From contig NZ_ATZE01000010.1 of assembly GCF_000428045.1 (NCBI RefSeq), positions 274-64,273 of the forward strand: a stretch of 64,000 bases of DNA, read 5' to 3'. This document shows, piece after piece, positions 33,062 through 43,574 of the stretch. A program made the position numbers and the translations under genes. Under the pieces are notes generated by a model. It saw only the letters and a program-made list of their open reading frames with translations, did no database searches and was not told the DNA's origin. Origin of the DNA: Sedimenticola selenatireducens DSM 17993 (lineage in GTDB: Bacteria; Pseudomonadota; Gammaproteobacteria; Chromatiales; Chromatiaceae). The first letter of the stretch is position 1; every line of letters starts with the position of its first letter.

Positions 33062-33476
33062 GTTCAATATACTCCGAAGGTCTAATCCCCGGATACACTT
33101 TCAGCGGGGAAGAAAATAATGCGGTTATGTCAGCCGTTACGGCCGGAACATTAAATAGTATAACAATACAAGCCCACACACCAGATGCGTAGCCAGCTAT
33201 ATCAAGACTCCCTGCCAATTATGTGTTGGTATTATTTTGACTTAACGAATCATACCGGTGGAAGGGGCCACTCTCTGCGAACCCGCCCCCTCGGAGCCGG
33301 TATCCTGCGTTGAGGGTAGATGCGAGAATCTGCCGGTACTTCCTCTTGGGAGCGAAGCGGTTCCAGCATCCATGCCGATCTTTCAATGTGACACCCTCAA
33401 AGACGCCAAGATCGCACAGATAAAGATGCACCTTGTGCTTAAGGGGTCCAACTACCCTTTTCGTTGAAGCAACCGT
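33062..33476. other. Gene-free stretch between gmk and rpoZ
   Basis: An unusual 415-base gap within a normally tight operon. A 70-codon frame on the minus strand (33219-33431, beginning MHLYLCDLGVFEGVTLKDRH) is open, but it has no family character that I recognise. The 33100-33250 part is AT-rich and may carry the rpoZ promoter. Confidence 0.5.
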
Positions 33477-34145
<669 letters not shown>

Positions 34146-35012
34146 CTACTCGATATTCTGGATCTGCTCGCGCATCTGCTCGATCAACACCTTCAGTTCC
34201 ACCGACACCCGGGTCATTTCCACATCATTGGACTTTGAGCCCAAGGTATTGGCCTCCCGGTTGAGTTCCTGCATGAGAAAATCCAGACGGCGTCCCACCG
34301 GCTCATCCCTGGCGAGCACCGCCTCGACTTCATCCAGATGGGTCTGCAGCCGGTCCATCTCCTCATCCACATCGAGCCGCTGGGTCAGCAATACCATCTC
34401 CTGTTCAATGCGCCCCTCGTCCAATTCGGCGGTCAGTTCGGCCAGCCGGGCACGCAGCCGGTCACGCAGTGACACCAGCAGCTGCGGCATCAGCTGCTTC
34501 ACCTTGGCCACCTCTTCGCGCATTGCCCCGCAGCGCTGGATGATCAGTTCGGCCAGCCGACCACCCTCTCGATGGCGGGATTCCACCAGGCCATCCAGGG
34601 TCTCATCCAGCAAGGCCGCCGCCCGCTTATGCACCGGCGTCAAATCCAGCTCTTCGGTCTCCAGCACACCAGGCCAGCGCAGGATATCTATCGCGCGGGG
34701 CGGCACGGACTCATGGAGCAGAAGACCCACCTCCCCGGCCGCATCAATGATCTGTTGGGCGAAACGTTCATTCACCGCCACCCCGGCGGTAGCACTTTTG
34801 GACGGCACGAAGCGAAACAGGCAATCCACCTTGCCACGTCCCAGCCGGGCGGCAACCCGCTCCCTGACCAGCGGCTCCAGGGCACGCAACTCCTCGGGTA
34901 ACCGGACAAACAGCTCCAGGTAACGGTGATTCACCGAGCGTAGCTCGCATACCAGCTCACCCAGTTCGTCCCGGCTCTCTCTTCTCGAAAATGAGGTCAT
35001 ACTGCTTATCAT
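34146..35012 (-). CDS. yicC: YicC-family endoribonuclease
   Basis: A 288-residue YicC protein. The N terminus (MISSMTSFSRRESRDELGEL, VNHRYLELFVRLPEELRALE) and the C-terminal DUF1732 (FLMQELNREANTLGSKSNDV) are conserved. YicC is an endoribonuclease reported to act on small RNAs. The ATG at 35012 matches the E. coli MIRSMTAYARRE start. It is divergent from the kinase gene at 35159, the usual arrangement with rph further along. Confidence 0.93.
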   Translation of the reverse strand: MISSMTSFSRRESRDELGELVCELRSVNHRYLELFVRLPEELRALEPLVRERVAARLGRGKVDCLFRFVPSKSATAGVAVNERFAQQIIDAAGEVGLLLHESVPPRAIDILRWPGVLETEELDLTPVHKRAAALLDETLDGLVESRHREGGRLAELIIQRCGAMREEVAKVKQLMPQLLVSLRDRLRARLAELTAELDEGRIEQEMVLLTQRLDVDEEMDRLQTHLDEVEAVLARDEPVGRRLDFLMQELNREANTLGSKSNDVEMTRVSVELKVLIEQMREQIQNIE

Positions 35013-35158
35013 GTGCGCACCTGTTATTTATCCTTGGAGGCATACTGCGTATCATCGGTTAAACGCAGACGTTGAGTATCCGCCAGTTCACCGGGCCGTC
35101 CATCTCCTGTCGACACCCCTGACGTGGTAACCTGTATCATAATGCGCATTCAGACAGA

Positions 35159-36136
35159 GTGCATCTGGAGCCGACTATTTCTTCACCCACGGAACAGAAC
35201 AGGGACAGCCTACCATCCGGTACCGTCATCGACTGTTACTCGATCATCAAGCTGATCGGGAGTGGCGGTTTCAGCCTGATTTACCTGGCGGAGGACGAGG
35301 ATAGCCAGGATCACGTGGTGATCAAGGAGTACCTGCCGAAGAAGCTGGCGGTACGGGACCGCGCCGGCATGGTGCAGGTCAGCGGCGACAAGCAGAGCGA
35401 TGCCTTCCATAACGGACGCAAACTCTTCTACCAGGAAGCGAAGGCGCTGGCCACCCTGCGCCACCCCAATATCGTCAATGTCCGCACCTTCTTCCTGGCC
35501 AACAACACCGCCTATCTGGTGATGGACTATGAGCACGGGAAGAACCTCGGCAGCTATGTAAAAAAGCGCAACGGCGGGCTCAGCACCACCTTTCTGCTGA
35601 CGGTGTTTCCGGCGGTGCTCGACGCCCTCAACCTGATCCACTCAGAGGGACAGCTGCACCTGGATATCAAGCCCAGCAATATCCACCTGCGCCCGGGGGG
35701 CAATCCGCTGCTGCTGGATTTTGGCGCCGTACATCAGTTCGCGACCACACGCAGCCGGCAATCCTCCCAGGTGGTGACTCCCGGATTTGCCCCGGTCGAG
35801 CAGTATTACTCCTCCGGTTACGTGGGTCCCTGGAGCGATGTCTACGCCATCGGCGCCACCATGCGCTCCTGCATCGAGGGCAAGCCACCACCCTCTGCCA
35901 TTGAACGGCATGCTAAAGATTCCATGAAACCGATCGCAAGCCTGTACAAGAAGCAGTATCCGGCCTATCTGTTGGAGGTGATCGACTGGGCGATGGAGGT
36001 GGACCCGCTGCTCCGGCCTCAGAATGCCGGCATTATGCTGGAGGCACTGACCCAGCAACGGGGGCGTCCGGCCAACAACCGCCAGCCACAGCTGGAGTCG
36101 GCTGACGAGCTGTTCAAGGAGAAACACCCTGAATGA
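35159..36136 (+). CDS. Serine/threonine protein kinase
   Basis: A 325-residue Hanks-type kinase with Gly-rich loop GSGGFS (34-39), Lys56 in VVIKEYLPKK, Glu93, catalytic loop HLDIKPSN (167-174, with the HRD arginine replaced by Leu) and DFG Asp187. No membrane segment or sensor domain is seen after the kinase fold, so it is cytosolic. It starts with a GTG and has a weak ribosome-binding site. Its end overlaps the PP2C phosphatase by 4 bases (ATGA), giving a kinase-phosphatase pair in a coupled operon with RNase PH. Confidence 0.92.
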   Translation: MHLEPTISSPTEQNRDSLPSGTVIDCYSIIKLIGSGGFSLIYLAEDEDSQDHVVIKEYLPKKLAVRDRAGMVQVSGDKQSDAFHNGRKLFYQEAKALATLRHPNIVNVRTFFLANNTAYLVMDYEHGKNLGSYVKKRNGGLSTTFLLTVFPAVLDALNLIHSEGQLHLDIKPSNIHLRPGGNPLLLDFGAVHQFATTRSRQSSQVVTPGFAPVEQYYSSGYVGPWSDVYAIGATMRSCIEGKPPPSAIERHAKDSMKPIASLYKKQYPAYLLEVIDWAMEVDPLLRPQNAGIMLEALTQQRGRPANNRQPQLESADELFKEKHPE

Positions 36137-37014
36137 GTATACAACCCGGTGAATTCGCCTCCAGCAGCCTGATAGGCGACCGCAAGATCAACCAGGACCG
36201 CTGCATCCGGGTGGATGACGGTAATGTAGTCCTGCTGGGATTGGGCGACGGTATGGGCGGCCATCCACGCGGTGAGACGGCGGCACAGGTGTTGATCGAC
36301 ACCTGCCAGAATTATTTCAATCGCACCCCCCATCCAATCCTCAACCCAAGCAGCTTTCTCACTCGCCTGCTGCATAAAGCGCATGAGAACATCGTCGCCT
36401 TCGGTTATGAGCAGCGGCCGGCTATCGACCCCAGAACCACGGCGGTAGCCTGCCTGATCCAGAAGAATGTCGCCCACTGGGCACATGCCGGCGACAGCCG
36501 GCTCTATCTGTTGCGGGAACAACGGATACTCGCCAAGACCATAGACCACTCCTATGTAGAGCGGCTGAAACAGCAGGGCGTGATCACCGCCCGGCAGCAG
36601 AAGAATCACCCGCAGCGAAACTATGTCACCCGCTGCCTCGGGGGTGCACTGGTTTCCCCGGACATCACCCTGGGAAAACACAAGCTGGCGGCCGGGGATA
36701 TCCTGCTGCTCTGCAGCGACGGACTCTGGGGAAGCATCAGCGAATCCGAGATGCTGACCACCCTGTTCAGTCGGCTGCCGCTATCGGAAGCGGTGCGGAC
36801 ACTGTCCGAACAGGCGGCACACAAAGCCTTTCCAGACAGTGACAACATCACCCTTATTGCCCTCAGGATGCAGCCGCTGGACGAGGAGACTGACGGCGAA
36901 CCACGGAACAACAAACAGGAGCGCGCCGAAGAGGGCAACCTGGCCCAGGCCATTGCCGACCTTCAGAACGCCATCAGCAATTTTGAAACAGAAACCAGGC
37001 AGGATAAAGAATGA
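36133..37014 (+). CDS. PP2C-type serine/threonine phosphatase
   Basis: A 293-residue PPM phosphatase with metal-binding motifs ([58 protein letters not shown]). The last 40 residues are an acidic, helical tail. It should reverse the action of the kinase encoded just upstream, with which it overlaps by 4 bases. Its 3' end overlaps the rph start by 4 bases. Confidence 0.93.
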   Translation: MSIQPGEFASSSLIGDRKINQDRCIRVDDGNVVLLGLGDGMGGHPRGETAAQVLIDTCQNYFNRTPHPILNPSSFLTRLLHKAHENIVAFGYEQRPAIDPRTTAVACLIQKNVAHWAHAGDSRLYLLREQRILAKTIDHSYVERLKQQGVITARQQKNHPQRNYVTRCLGGALVSPDITLGKHKLAAGDILLLCSDGLWGSISESEMLTTLFSRLPLSEAVRTLSEQAAHKAFPDSDNITLIALRMQPLDEETDGEPRNNKQERAEEGNLAQAIADLQNAISNFETETRQDKE

Positions 37015-37727
37015 GACCCAGTGGCCGTACACCCGAGCAAATGCGCAATGTCCGCATTACCCGACATTTCACCAAACATGCAGAGGGCTCGGTACTGGTC
37101 GCCTTCGGCGACACCCAGGTTATCTGCACCGCCTCGATTGAGGAGCGCGTCCCCCCCTTCCTCAAGGGTACCGGTCAGGGCTGGGTCACTGCAGAGTACG
37201 GCATGCTGCCCCGTTCCACCAACAGCCGCATGGCACGGGAAGCGAGCAGAGGCAAACAGGGCGGCCGCACCCTGGAAATCCAACGACTGATTGGGCGCAG
37301 CCTGCGGGCAGTGACCGATCTTCAGGCCCTGGGGGAACGCACCATCACCCTGGATTGTGACGTGATCCAGGCTGATGGCGGAACCCGCACGGCGTCCATC
37401 TCGGGCGCTTACGTCGCACTGTGCGACGCCATCAGCAATCTGCAGACATCAGGCAAACTCGCCACCGACCCGATTCATGGCCAGCTCGCCTCCGTTTCGG
37501 TGGGTATCTATCAGGGCACACCGGTACTGGATCTGGATTATGCCGAGGACTCCCAGGCCGAGACCGACATGAACGTGGTGATGAACAATGCCGGAGCCTT
37601 TATCGAGGTTCAGGGCACAGCAGAGGGCCACGCCTTTCATCTGCAGGAGCTCAATGCCATGCTGGCATTGGCGGATAGCGGAATACGGGAGATCATGACG
37701 GTACAGCAGGAAGCATTGGTCAGCTAG
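37011..37727 (+). CDS. rph: Ribonuclease PH
   Basis: RNase PH trims tRNA 3' ends phosphorolytically. The 238-residue protein is standard: [73 protein letters not shown]. Its start overlaps the PP2C gene stop (ATGA). The usual partner rdgB is not next to it but lies at 51506. Confidence 0.97.
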   Translation: MRPSGRTPEQMRNVRITRHFTKHAEGSVLVAFGDTQVICTASIEERVPPFLKGTGQGWVTAEYGMLPRSTNSRMAREASRGKQGGRTLEIQRLIGRSLRAVTDLQALGERTITLDCDVIQADGGTRTASISGAYVALCDAISNLQTSGKLATDPIHGQLASVSVGIYQGTPVLDLDYAEDSQAETDMNVVMNNAGAFIEVQGTAEGHAFHLQELNAMLALADSGIREIMTVQQEALVS

Positions 37728-37791
37728 GTTTTAACGGCAGAAAACGCTCCCGCGACAAGGTGTCCGGGAGCGGCTTCAGCCGCGCTGCCCC

Positions 37792-39996
37792 CTACACCAA
37801 CATCAGCTCGGGCACAGGTTGGGTACAGACCCGGTTTCGCCCCTGCTCCTTGGCCTGATAGAGCGCCCTGTCGGCCCTCACCATGGCCGGCTCAATAGAC
37901 ACATCACCCGCAGCGAACCCGCTGATACCGATGCTGATGGTCACCATAATCTCCGTTTCACCAACCTGGATGCGCAGATTTTCGATCGCAGACCGGACGC
38001 GCTCTGCGGTTGCTCCGGCGGACGGCTCATCGGTCGACGGCAACAGAACGGCAAACTCCTCGCCGCCAATCCGACCCAAAATATCCTCTTCACGCAGCGC
38101 CGAAACAATGGCCTGTGCGACGAATTTCAGCACCCGGTCACCGGCCGGGTGACCGTGGTTGTCATTCACCTGCTTGAAATAATCCACATCCAGCAACATC
38201 ACCGACAACTCGCCCTGATGGCGCAGCCGCCGCGCCACCTCCATTTTCGCCCGCTTCATGAACTCGCGGCGGTTGATCACTCCGGTCAGGGAATCAATAC
38301 TGGCAAGCCGCTTGTACTCCTCGCCCTCCGCCGTGCTGCGCTTCAATGCCAGGACATGCCGACTCACAGCCAGCGGCCCCAGTTGCTCGCCCATCGTCAG
38401 CATATCGGTGCGTATCAGTTTACGGCGGAAAGTCTCGTAGGCCTGCACCATATCCCCCAACTCATCCTTGCGCTTGGCAAACGGAATACGGTAAGACTTA
38501 TCATCCGCGGTCAGCGCCCGCATACCATCGGTCAGGCTGAGGATGGGAAGCCGGATTGACCTGGCCAGCTGCAGTGCCACAAAACCGATCAACAGCACCA
38601 TGGCTCCCCCGCCAAAGACCGTCGCCATGAACGTGATGGTGGAGAGACTGCGCTGACGCCCCATCTCATCCAGCAACTGATTGATCAACTGCTGTTGAAA
38701 TTCGCTGATAAGATTGATGCGCTGCGTGGCGACCTTGAACCAGGTGAAGCTGTCTATCGAGACCACCCCGTCTCCACTGCCGTGTTCCAGAGCGTAGTCA
38801 CTGAGACGCTGGTAGGCGATCACATCATTCACCGCATAGTGCGACCGCCAACGAACCCTCTGTTCTTCGGAAAGAAACGAGTGAAACTGTCTCTCCAATG
38901 TCGCCTGTTCCGAGACCAGAGAGACCAGCTGCCGATACTCCTGCCGGGTGAAGGAGCCCCTGCCGAACGCCGAGGAAACGACCGCTCGCTCACGCCCGCC
39001 CATCTCGGCAAACTGAATCAAAATAGCATTGGCCTGAAACAACTCGGAGGCGCCCTGGCGTCGTGAAATAATGGCGATCTGATTGGTTAGTCCGATCAAC
39101 TCCGCGATCAGTCCGGTAAAGCCCTCAAAGCTCTCCTGGGACGAGAGTGATCGCTGATCAACCTGGTTACGGTAGCGCTCCAATGCCTCCATGCGAACCG
39201 CCACCTTTGTCGCCAGATTACCGATCTGTGCCAACCGGCCCTCCAGTTTCCGGGCTTCCTGGCTCACCCTGAATATCTCCAGTTCACGATCACTGCGGCT
39301 GCGCTGCAGCTTCAGTGCAGTTTTGAAAGCAGGGTCATCGCTGGTCAGGAAACCGGCACTGAGTCCGCGTTCTTTCTGCAGTTCATGGGCGAGATTGCCC
39401 ACCTCCTGACTGAATGAGGCAAGCTGAGCAACGTCACCCGCACCCACTGCCTCCTGCCAGGACTGATACATAATCATTCCGGCAAAAATCAACATCGGCA
39501 ACAGGGAGATGACCACCAGCATCTCGAGGCCCCGGACGAAGGATAGCTTCTGGAATTTGAGCACCAGAAATTCCGCCAGGGAATGGTTCTTTACCTCTCG
39601 TTCAGCCAGCAGGGGCGCCAGATCCAGATCCTGATCAATAATGTGGTTGATCAGCAGTTTGACCAGCGATTCGGTCACATCGATCAGGGACCCCCCCAGA
39701 TCGTCAGATCGTAACTGGCTTCTCGCTTCGATTATGGCCGACAGGAAATCGCTGTGCTCGCGCCGCTGCTCCTCTTTAAAATCCTCACCGGCGGTGGCGC
39801 TGAGCATCTCCTCATGGCGACTGTGCGCCGTAGCCAGCTGCTCCAGCTCATCCAGAATCCGATGCACCTGCTCCGCATCGGGCGCTTCGTCGATCAGATC
39901 AATGAGTCGGTTCAGGAGTGAGATAAGCTGCCGGTGCTCACCATCCAGCCCAGGATCACCAATACTAAGCCCTTCATCCCAGTGGATTTTCTTCAT
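37792..39996 (-). CDS. Hemerythrin-NIT-HAMP-GGDEF diguanylate cyclase
   Basis: A 734-residue sensor that should make cyclic di-GMP. Order: hemerythrin-like domain (1-130), membrane segment (about 157-177), periplasmic NIT-type domain with ELQKERGLSAGFL (205-217), second membrane segment (455-477), HAMP (478-530) and GGDEF (565-725) with active GGEEF at 644-648 and an I-site REED at 635-638. NIT domains sense nitrate/nitrite; hemerythrins bind O2 or NO through a di-iron site. By alignment with bacterial hemerythrins the ligands are His21, His58, Glu62, position 77, His81, His118 and Asp123, but position 77 is Gln rather than His. It is a single-gene unit, convergent with rph. Confidence 0.9.
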   Translation of the reverse strand: MKKIHWDEGLSIGDPGLDGEHRQLISLLNRLIDLIDEAPDAEQVHRILDELEQLATAHSRHEEMLSATAGEDFKEEQRREHSDFLSAIIEARSQLRSDDLGGSLIDVTESLVKLLINHIIDQDLDLAPLLAEREVKNHSLAEFLVLKFQKLSFVRGLEMLVVISLLPMLIFAGMIMYQSWQEAVGAGDVAQLASFSQEVGNLAHELQKERGLSAGFLTSDDPAFKTALKLQRSRSDRELEIFRVSQEARKLEGRLAQIGNLATKVAVRMEALERYRNQVDQRSLSSQESFEGFTGLIAELIGLTNQIAIISRRQGASELFQANAILIQFAEMGGRERAVVSSAFGRGSFTRQEYRQLVSLVSEQATLERQFHSFLSEEQRVRWRSHYAVNDVIAYQRLSDYALEHGSGDGVVSIDSFTWFKVATQRINLISEFQQQLINQLLDEMGRQRSLSTITFMATVFGGGAMVLLIGFVALQLARSIRLPILSLTDGMRALTADDKSYRIPFAKRKDELGDMVQAYETFRRKLIRTDMLTMGEQLGPLAVSRHVLALKRSTAEGEEYKRLASIDSLTGVINRREFMKRAKMEVARRLRHQGELSVMLLDVDYFKQVNDNHGHPAGDRVLKFVAQAIVSALREEDILGRIGGEEFAVLLPSTDEPSAGATAERVRSAIENLRIQVGETEIMVTISIGISGFAAGDVSIEPAMVRADRALYQAKEQGRNRVCTQPVPELMLV

Positions 39997-40191
39997 AACA
40001 GGTCATTCAGGCGCCAATCTGGTCACCTGCTGGATTAATCTCATGCACTTGCGGATTGCGCCATTCAGCCGCGCCCGCGCCCAACGTACACCCGGCTTGT
40101 AACCGGAGTACCCACTGATAGCGGCCCCGTCACCGATTTCTGAAGTAGATACGACACATGGATGATGTTTTTTATTTCCAATCTGTAACGT

Positions 40192-41685
40192 TTACAGGGT
40201 GGGAAAGGCGTAGCTGCTCCCTTCGCGCACGGATGCAGAGGGCCAGCGCTGGGTGATGGTCTTGCGCCGCGTATAGAAACGCACCGCGTCAGGACCATAG
40301 GCATGGAGATCGCCGAACAGCGAGCGTTTCCAGCCCCCAAAGCTGTGGTAGGCGACAGGTACAGGCAGAGGGATATTCACTCCCACCATGCCGACCCGGA
40401 TATGGTCACTGAAGAAGCGGGCCGCCTCACCATCCCGGGTAAAGATGCATGTGCCGTTGCCGTACTCGTGGTTATCGATCAGGGTCATCGCCTGCTGCAG
40501 GTTTTCCACCCGCACTACACAGAGCACCGGCCCGAATATCTCATCACGGTAGATCGACATCTCCGGCGTGACCCGGTCAAACAGACAGCCACCCAGAAAG
40601 AACCCTTCCGCATGGCCTTCGACCCGCTGACCCCGGCCATCCACCACCAGCTCAGCCCCTTCATCCAGACCCCGATCCACATAGCCCCGCACCTTCCGCA
40701 GATGCTGTGCAGTCACCAGCGGACCCATTTCGCTTCCCGACTCACGACCCGGTCCCACTTTCAGGTGCGCCAGCTTTTCCGCCAGCCCGCCAACCACGGC
40801 ATCCGCCACCGTATCGCCGACACAGACCACCACCGAAATGGCCATGCAGCGCTCACCGCAGGAGCCATAGGCCGCCCCCATCAGGGCATTGACCGCATTG
40901 TCCAGATCAGCGTCCGGCATCACCACCGCATGATTCTTAGCGCCACCCAGCGCCTGCACCCGCTTGCCGGCCGCAGTACCGGTGTGATAGATGTACTCCG
41001 CCACCATGGTGGAACCGACAAAGCTGGCCGCCTGCACCCGGGGATCATTCAGTAACGTGTCCACCGCCTCTTTGTCGCCGTTAACCAGATTGAACACACC
41101 GTCCGGCAGCCCAGCCTGCTGCAACAATTCGGCTATGCGCAGAGCCGCCGAGGGATCCCGTTCGGAGGGCTTAAGAATAAAGGTATTGCCGCAGATAATT
41201 GCCATTGGGAACATCCACATCGGCACCATCACGGGGAAATTGAATGGCGTGATCCCCACCACCACCCCCAGTGGTTGAAACTCGGACCAGGAGTCGATAG
41301 CCGGGCCGACACTCTTGGAGTATTCCCCCTTCAGCAGTTCCGGCGCGCCACAGGCGTACTCCACCACCTCAATGCCGCGCATCAGTTCGCCCATGGCATC
41401 ATCCAGCACCTTGCCGTGTTCATCGGTGATCAGTCCACAGATCTCCTCGGCATGCTGTTCAAGCAGCTGTTTGTAGCGGAACATCACCTGGGCCCGCTTC
41501 AGGGGTGGGGTTTCCCGCCAGGCCGGGAAGGCCGCCTCGGCGGCGGCAATCGCCCGCTCAACCGTGGCCCGGGAGGCCAGCGCCACCTGCCGCGATGTCT
41601 CACCGGTGGCCGGATTGTAGATCGGCTGGGTCCGCTGATCGTCGTTGACAATCTCGCCGTTAATGAAATGACCAATGGTATTCAT
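40192..41685 (-). CDS. mmsA: CoA-acylating methylmalonate/malonate-semialdehyde dehydrogenase
   Basis: Oxidises malonate or methylmalonate semialdehyde to acetyl- or propionyl-CoA with NAD+. The 497-residue protein has MNTIGHFINGEIVND, ITPFNFPVMVPMWMFPMAI and GSCGERCMAISVVVC (nucleophile Cys). AGGAG precedes the ATG at 41685; a longer frame to 41799 is not family-like. It follows an omega-amino acid aminotransferase by 124 bases, so the pair probably turns beta-alanine into acetyl-CoA. Confidence 0.95.
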   Translation of the reverse strand: MNTIGHFINGEIVNDDQRTQPIYNPATGETSRQVALASRATVERAIAAAEAAFPAWRETPPLKRAQVMFRYKQLLEQHAEEICGLITDEHGKVLDDAMGELMRGIEVVEYACGAPELLKGEYSKSVGPAIDSWSEFQPLGVVVGITPFNFPVMVPMWMFPMAIICGNTFILKPSERDPSAALRIAELLQQAGLPDGVFNLVNGDKEAVDTLLNDPRVQAASFVGSTMVAEYIYHTGTAAGKRVQALGGAKNHAVVMPDADLDNAVNALMGAAYGSCGERCMAISVVVCVGDTVADAVVGGLAEKLAHLKVGPGRESGSEMGPLVTAQHLRKVRGYVDRGLDEGAELVVDGRGQRVEGHAEGFFLGGCLFDRVTPEMSIYRDEIFGPVLCVVRVENLQQAMTLIDNHEYGNGTCIFTRDGEAARFFSDHIRVGMVGVNIPLPVPVAYHSFGGWKRSLFGDLHAYGPDAVRFYTRRKTITQRWPSASVREGSSYAFPTL

Positions 41686-41808
41686 AAGCTGCTCCTGGCA
41701 GAACGAGCCGCGACGGGCTCTCTGGTTATCATCCTGAAGCCCCCTGTTGCGATACAAATACGCCAAAACAGGCGTGAGCTGTTTCAGGCTGGATCGCAAA
41801 TCAGGGGA

Positions 41809-43149
41809 TCAAATCGCCTTGAGGCTGTCCCCCACGACGTTGATCAGCCGATCAATCTCTTCCTTCTCGATAGTCATGGCCGGTCCGAACTGAATGGTGT
41901 CGCCGCCATAGCGTACATAGACACCCCGCTCCCAGCAGCGCATGGCGATCTCCCAGGGGCGGCGTGCCGGTTCATCCGGGTAGGGGGCAATCTGCAACGC
42001 ACCCGCCAGGCCGAAGTTGCGGATATCGGTAATGTGCGGACCACCCCGAAGACTGTGCAGGCCCGACTCAAAATAGGGCGCCATATCGCGAGCCCGTTCC
42101 GCCAGCCGATCCTGTTCAAACAGCGTCAGCGCGGCCAGTCCCGCTGCACAAGCCAGGGGGTGGGCCGAGTAGGTATAGCCATGGGGGAACTCCACCATAT
42201 ATTCCGGACCGCCGTGTGTCATGAAGGTCTGGTAGATATCTTCCCGCACGACCGTTGCCCCCATCGGCACTGCCCCGTTGGTCAATCCCTTCGCCAGGGT
42301 CATGATGTCCGGCACAACACCGAAGGCATCCGCGCCGAAGGCATGTCCAGTACGGCCGAAACCGGTAATCACTTCATCAAAAATGAGCAGAATTGCGTGC
42401 TTGTCGCAGATCTCCCGCAGTCGTCGCAGATAACCCTCGGGCGGCACGATCACACCCGCTGACCCGGCAACGGGCTCAACAATCACGGCGGCAATATTGG
42501 AGGCGTCATGCAGCGCCACCAACTCCTCCAGCTGATCCGCCAGAGCGACGCCATGCTCCGGTATGCCACGACTGAAGGCATTCTCCGGCAACAGGGTGTG
42601 GGGCAGGTGATCTGCATCCAGCAGGGTGCCGAACAGTTTGCGGTTCGGCCCGATGCCACCCACACTGATACCGCCAAGATTGACCCCGTGATAACCCTTG
42701 GCCCGCCCAATCAACTTGGTCTTGCCCGGCATGCCCTTCAGACGCCAGTAGCCGCGCGCCATTTTCAGTGCAGTCTCTACCGCCTCGGAACCGGAATTGG
42801 AGAAAAACAGATAATCCAGGCCTGGCGGCGTCAGCTGCCTGAGACGATTGGCCAGTTCAAACGCGAGCGGATGACCGAACTGGAATCCCGGGGCATAATC
42901 CATGCGGCCCAGTTGGGCAGTGATCGCCTCACTGATCTCCTGTCGGTTGTGTCCGGCCCCGCAGCACCAAAGGCCGGACACCCCATCCAGAATCCGCCGG
43001 CCATCGGCACTCCGGTAATAATTGCCCTCGGCGGCCACCACCATGCGGGGATTCTGTTTAAAATCCCGGTTGCCGGTGAACGGCATCCAGAGGGCTTCCA
43101 GTGCCTCACGGCCCAGGCCGGCACTGAGCCGGGAATCGAAATCTGACAT
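41809..43149 (-). CDS. Omega-amino acid:pyruvate aminotransferase
   Basis: A 446-residue class III PLP aminotransferase. LLIFDEVITGFGRTGHAFGA and TLAKGLTNGAVPMGATVV carry the conserved Asp and the PLP lysine. ALWMPFTGNRDFKQNPRMVV near the N terminus is typical of beta-alanine:pyruvate aminotransferases. It would deaminate beta-alanine to malonate semialdehyde for the following mmsA gene. Confidence 0.93.
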   Translation of the reverse strand: MSDFDSRLSAGLGREALEALWMPFTGNRDFKQNPRMVVAAEGNYYRSADGRRILDGVSGLWCCGAGHNRQEISEAITAQLGRMDYAPGFQFGHPLAFELANRLRQLTPPGLDYLFFSNSGSEAVETALKMARGYWRLKGMPGKTKLIGRAKGYHGVNLGGISVGGIGPNRKLFGTLLDADHLPHTLLPENAFSRGIPEHGVALADQLEELVALHDASNIAAVIVEPVAGSAGVIVPPEGYLRRLREICDKHAILLIFDEVITGFGRTGHAFGADAFGVVPDIMTLAKGLTNGAVPMGATVVREDIYQTFMTHGGPEYMVEFPHGYTYSAHPLACAAGLAALTLFEQDRLAERARDMAPYFESGLHSLRGGPHITDIRNFGLAGALQIAPYPDEPARRPWEIAMRCWERGVYVRYGGDTIQFGPAMTIEKEEIDRLINVVGDSLKAI

Positions 43150-43574
43150 GGGGATATCCTTGATCCATCAGTGAATATAAGCCTAGTCCGGCTATAGAAA
43201 TAAGTTAAATAAATTTGAATTTTTCAGCATCCGTAGCCACTTAAACATAGATATCGAATGAGGCCGGGGGTTTAGTCACCTCAGCCCTTTCGGTGGCCAG
43301 ATAAGTAATATCGATATCCACCAGCTTTGCATCTTTCGGGCAGTGGTGGCACGCTGGCCGAGCTTGAGCGCCCGATCCCGGAATTCCTCACGAAACAGCC
43401 GTTGGAAAAACTCCGCTTATTTATGCTATCGTTCCGAATCAAGTTTGATAAAATATTACACTATTGTCATAAGTAATACTGATCGACATTGTCGTATCAG
43501 GCTCTCTACCAGAGTCGACACAACACCTTTCCTTAACAGCGCCCTGAGCCGGGCAACAGAACCAGGAAAACACC
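43150..43574. other. Gene-free stretch with a likely gene remnant
   Basis: About 425 bases upstream of both the aminotransferase and the pentapeptide gene. Minus strand sequence in 43240-43420 reads like coding sequence in two frames (first AEFFQRLFREEFRDRALKLG, then, after a shift, CPKDAKLVDIDITYLATERA), suggesting the broken end of an old gene. The 43420-43560 part is AT-rich; TTGATA at 43445 may be part of the pentapeptide gene promoter. Confidence 0.4.
43240..43420 (-). pseudogene. Possible frameshifted 3' fragment of an unidentified gene
   Basis: Two overlapping minus strand frames with gene-like composition join at about 43345. The upstream frame is closed by a stop before 43420 and the downstream one ends TAA near 43244 after ...PPASFDIYV. 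I cannot name the parent family, and chance coding-like sequence is possible. Confidence 0.3.
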
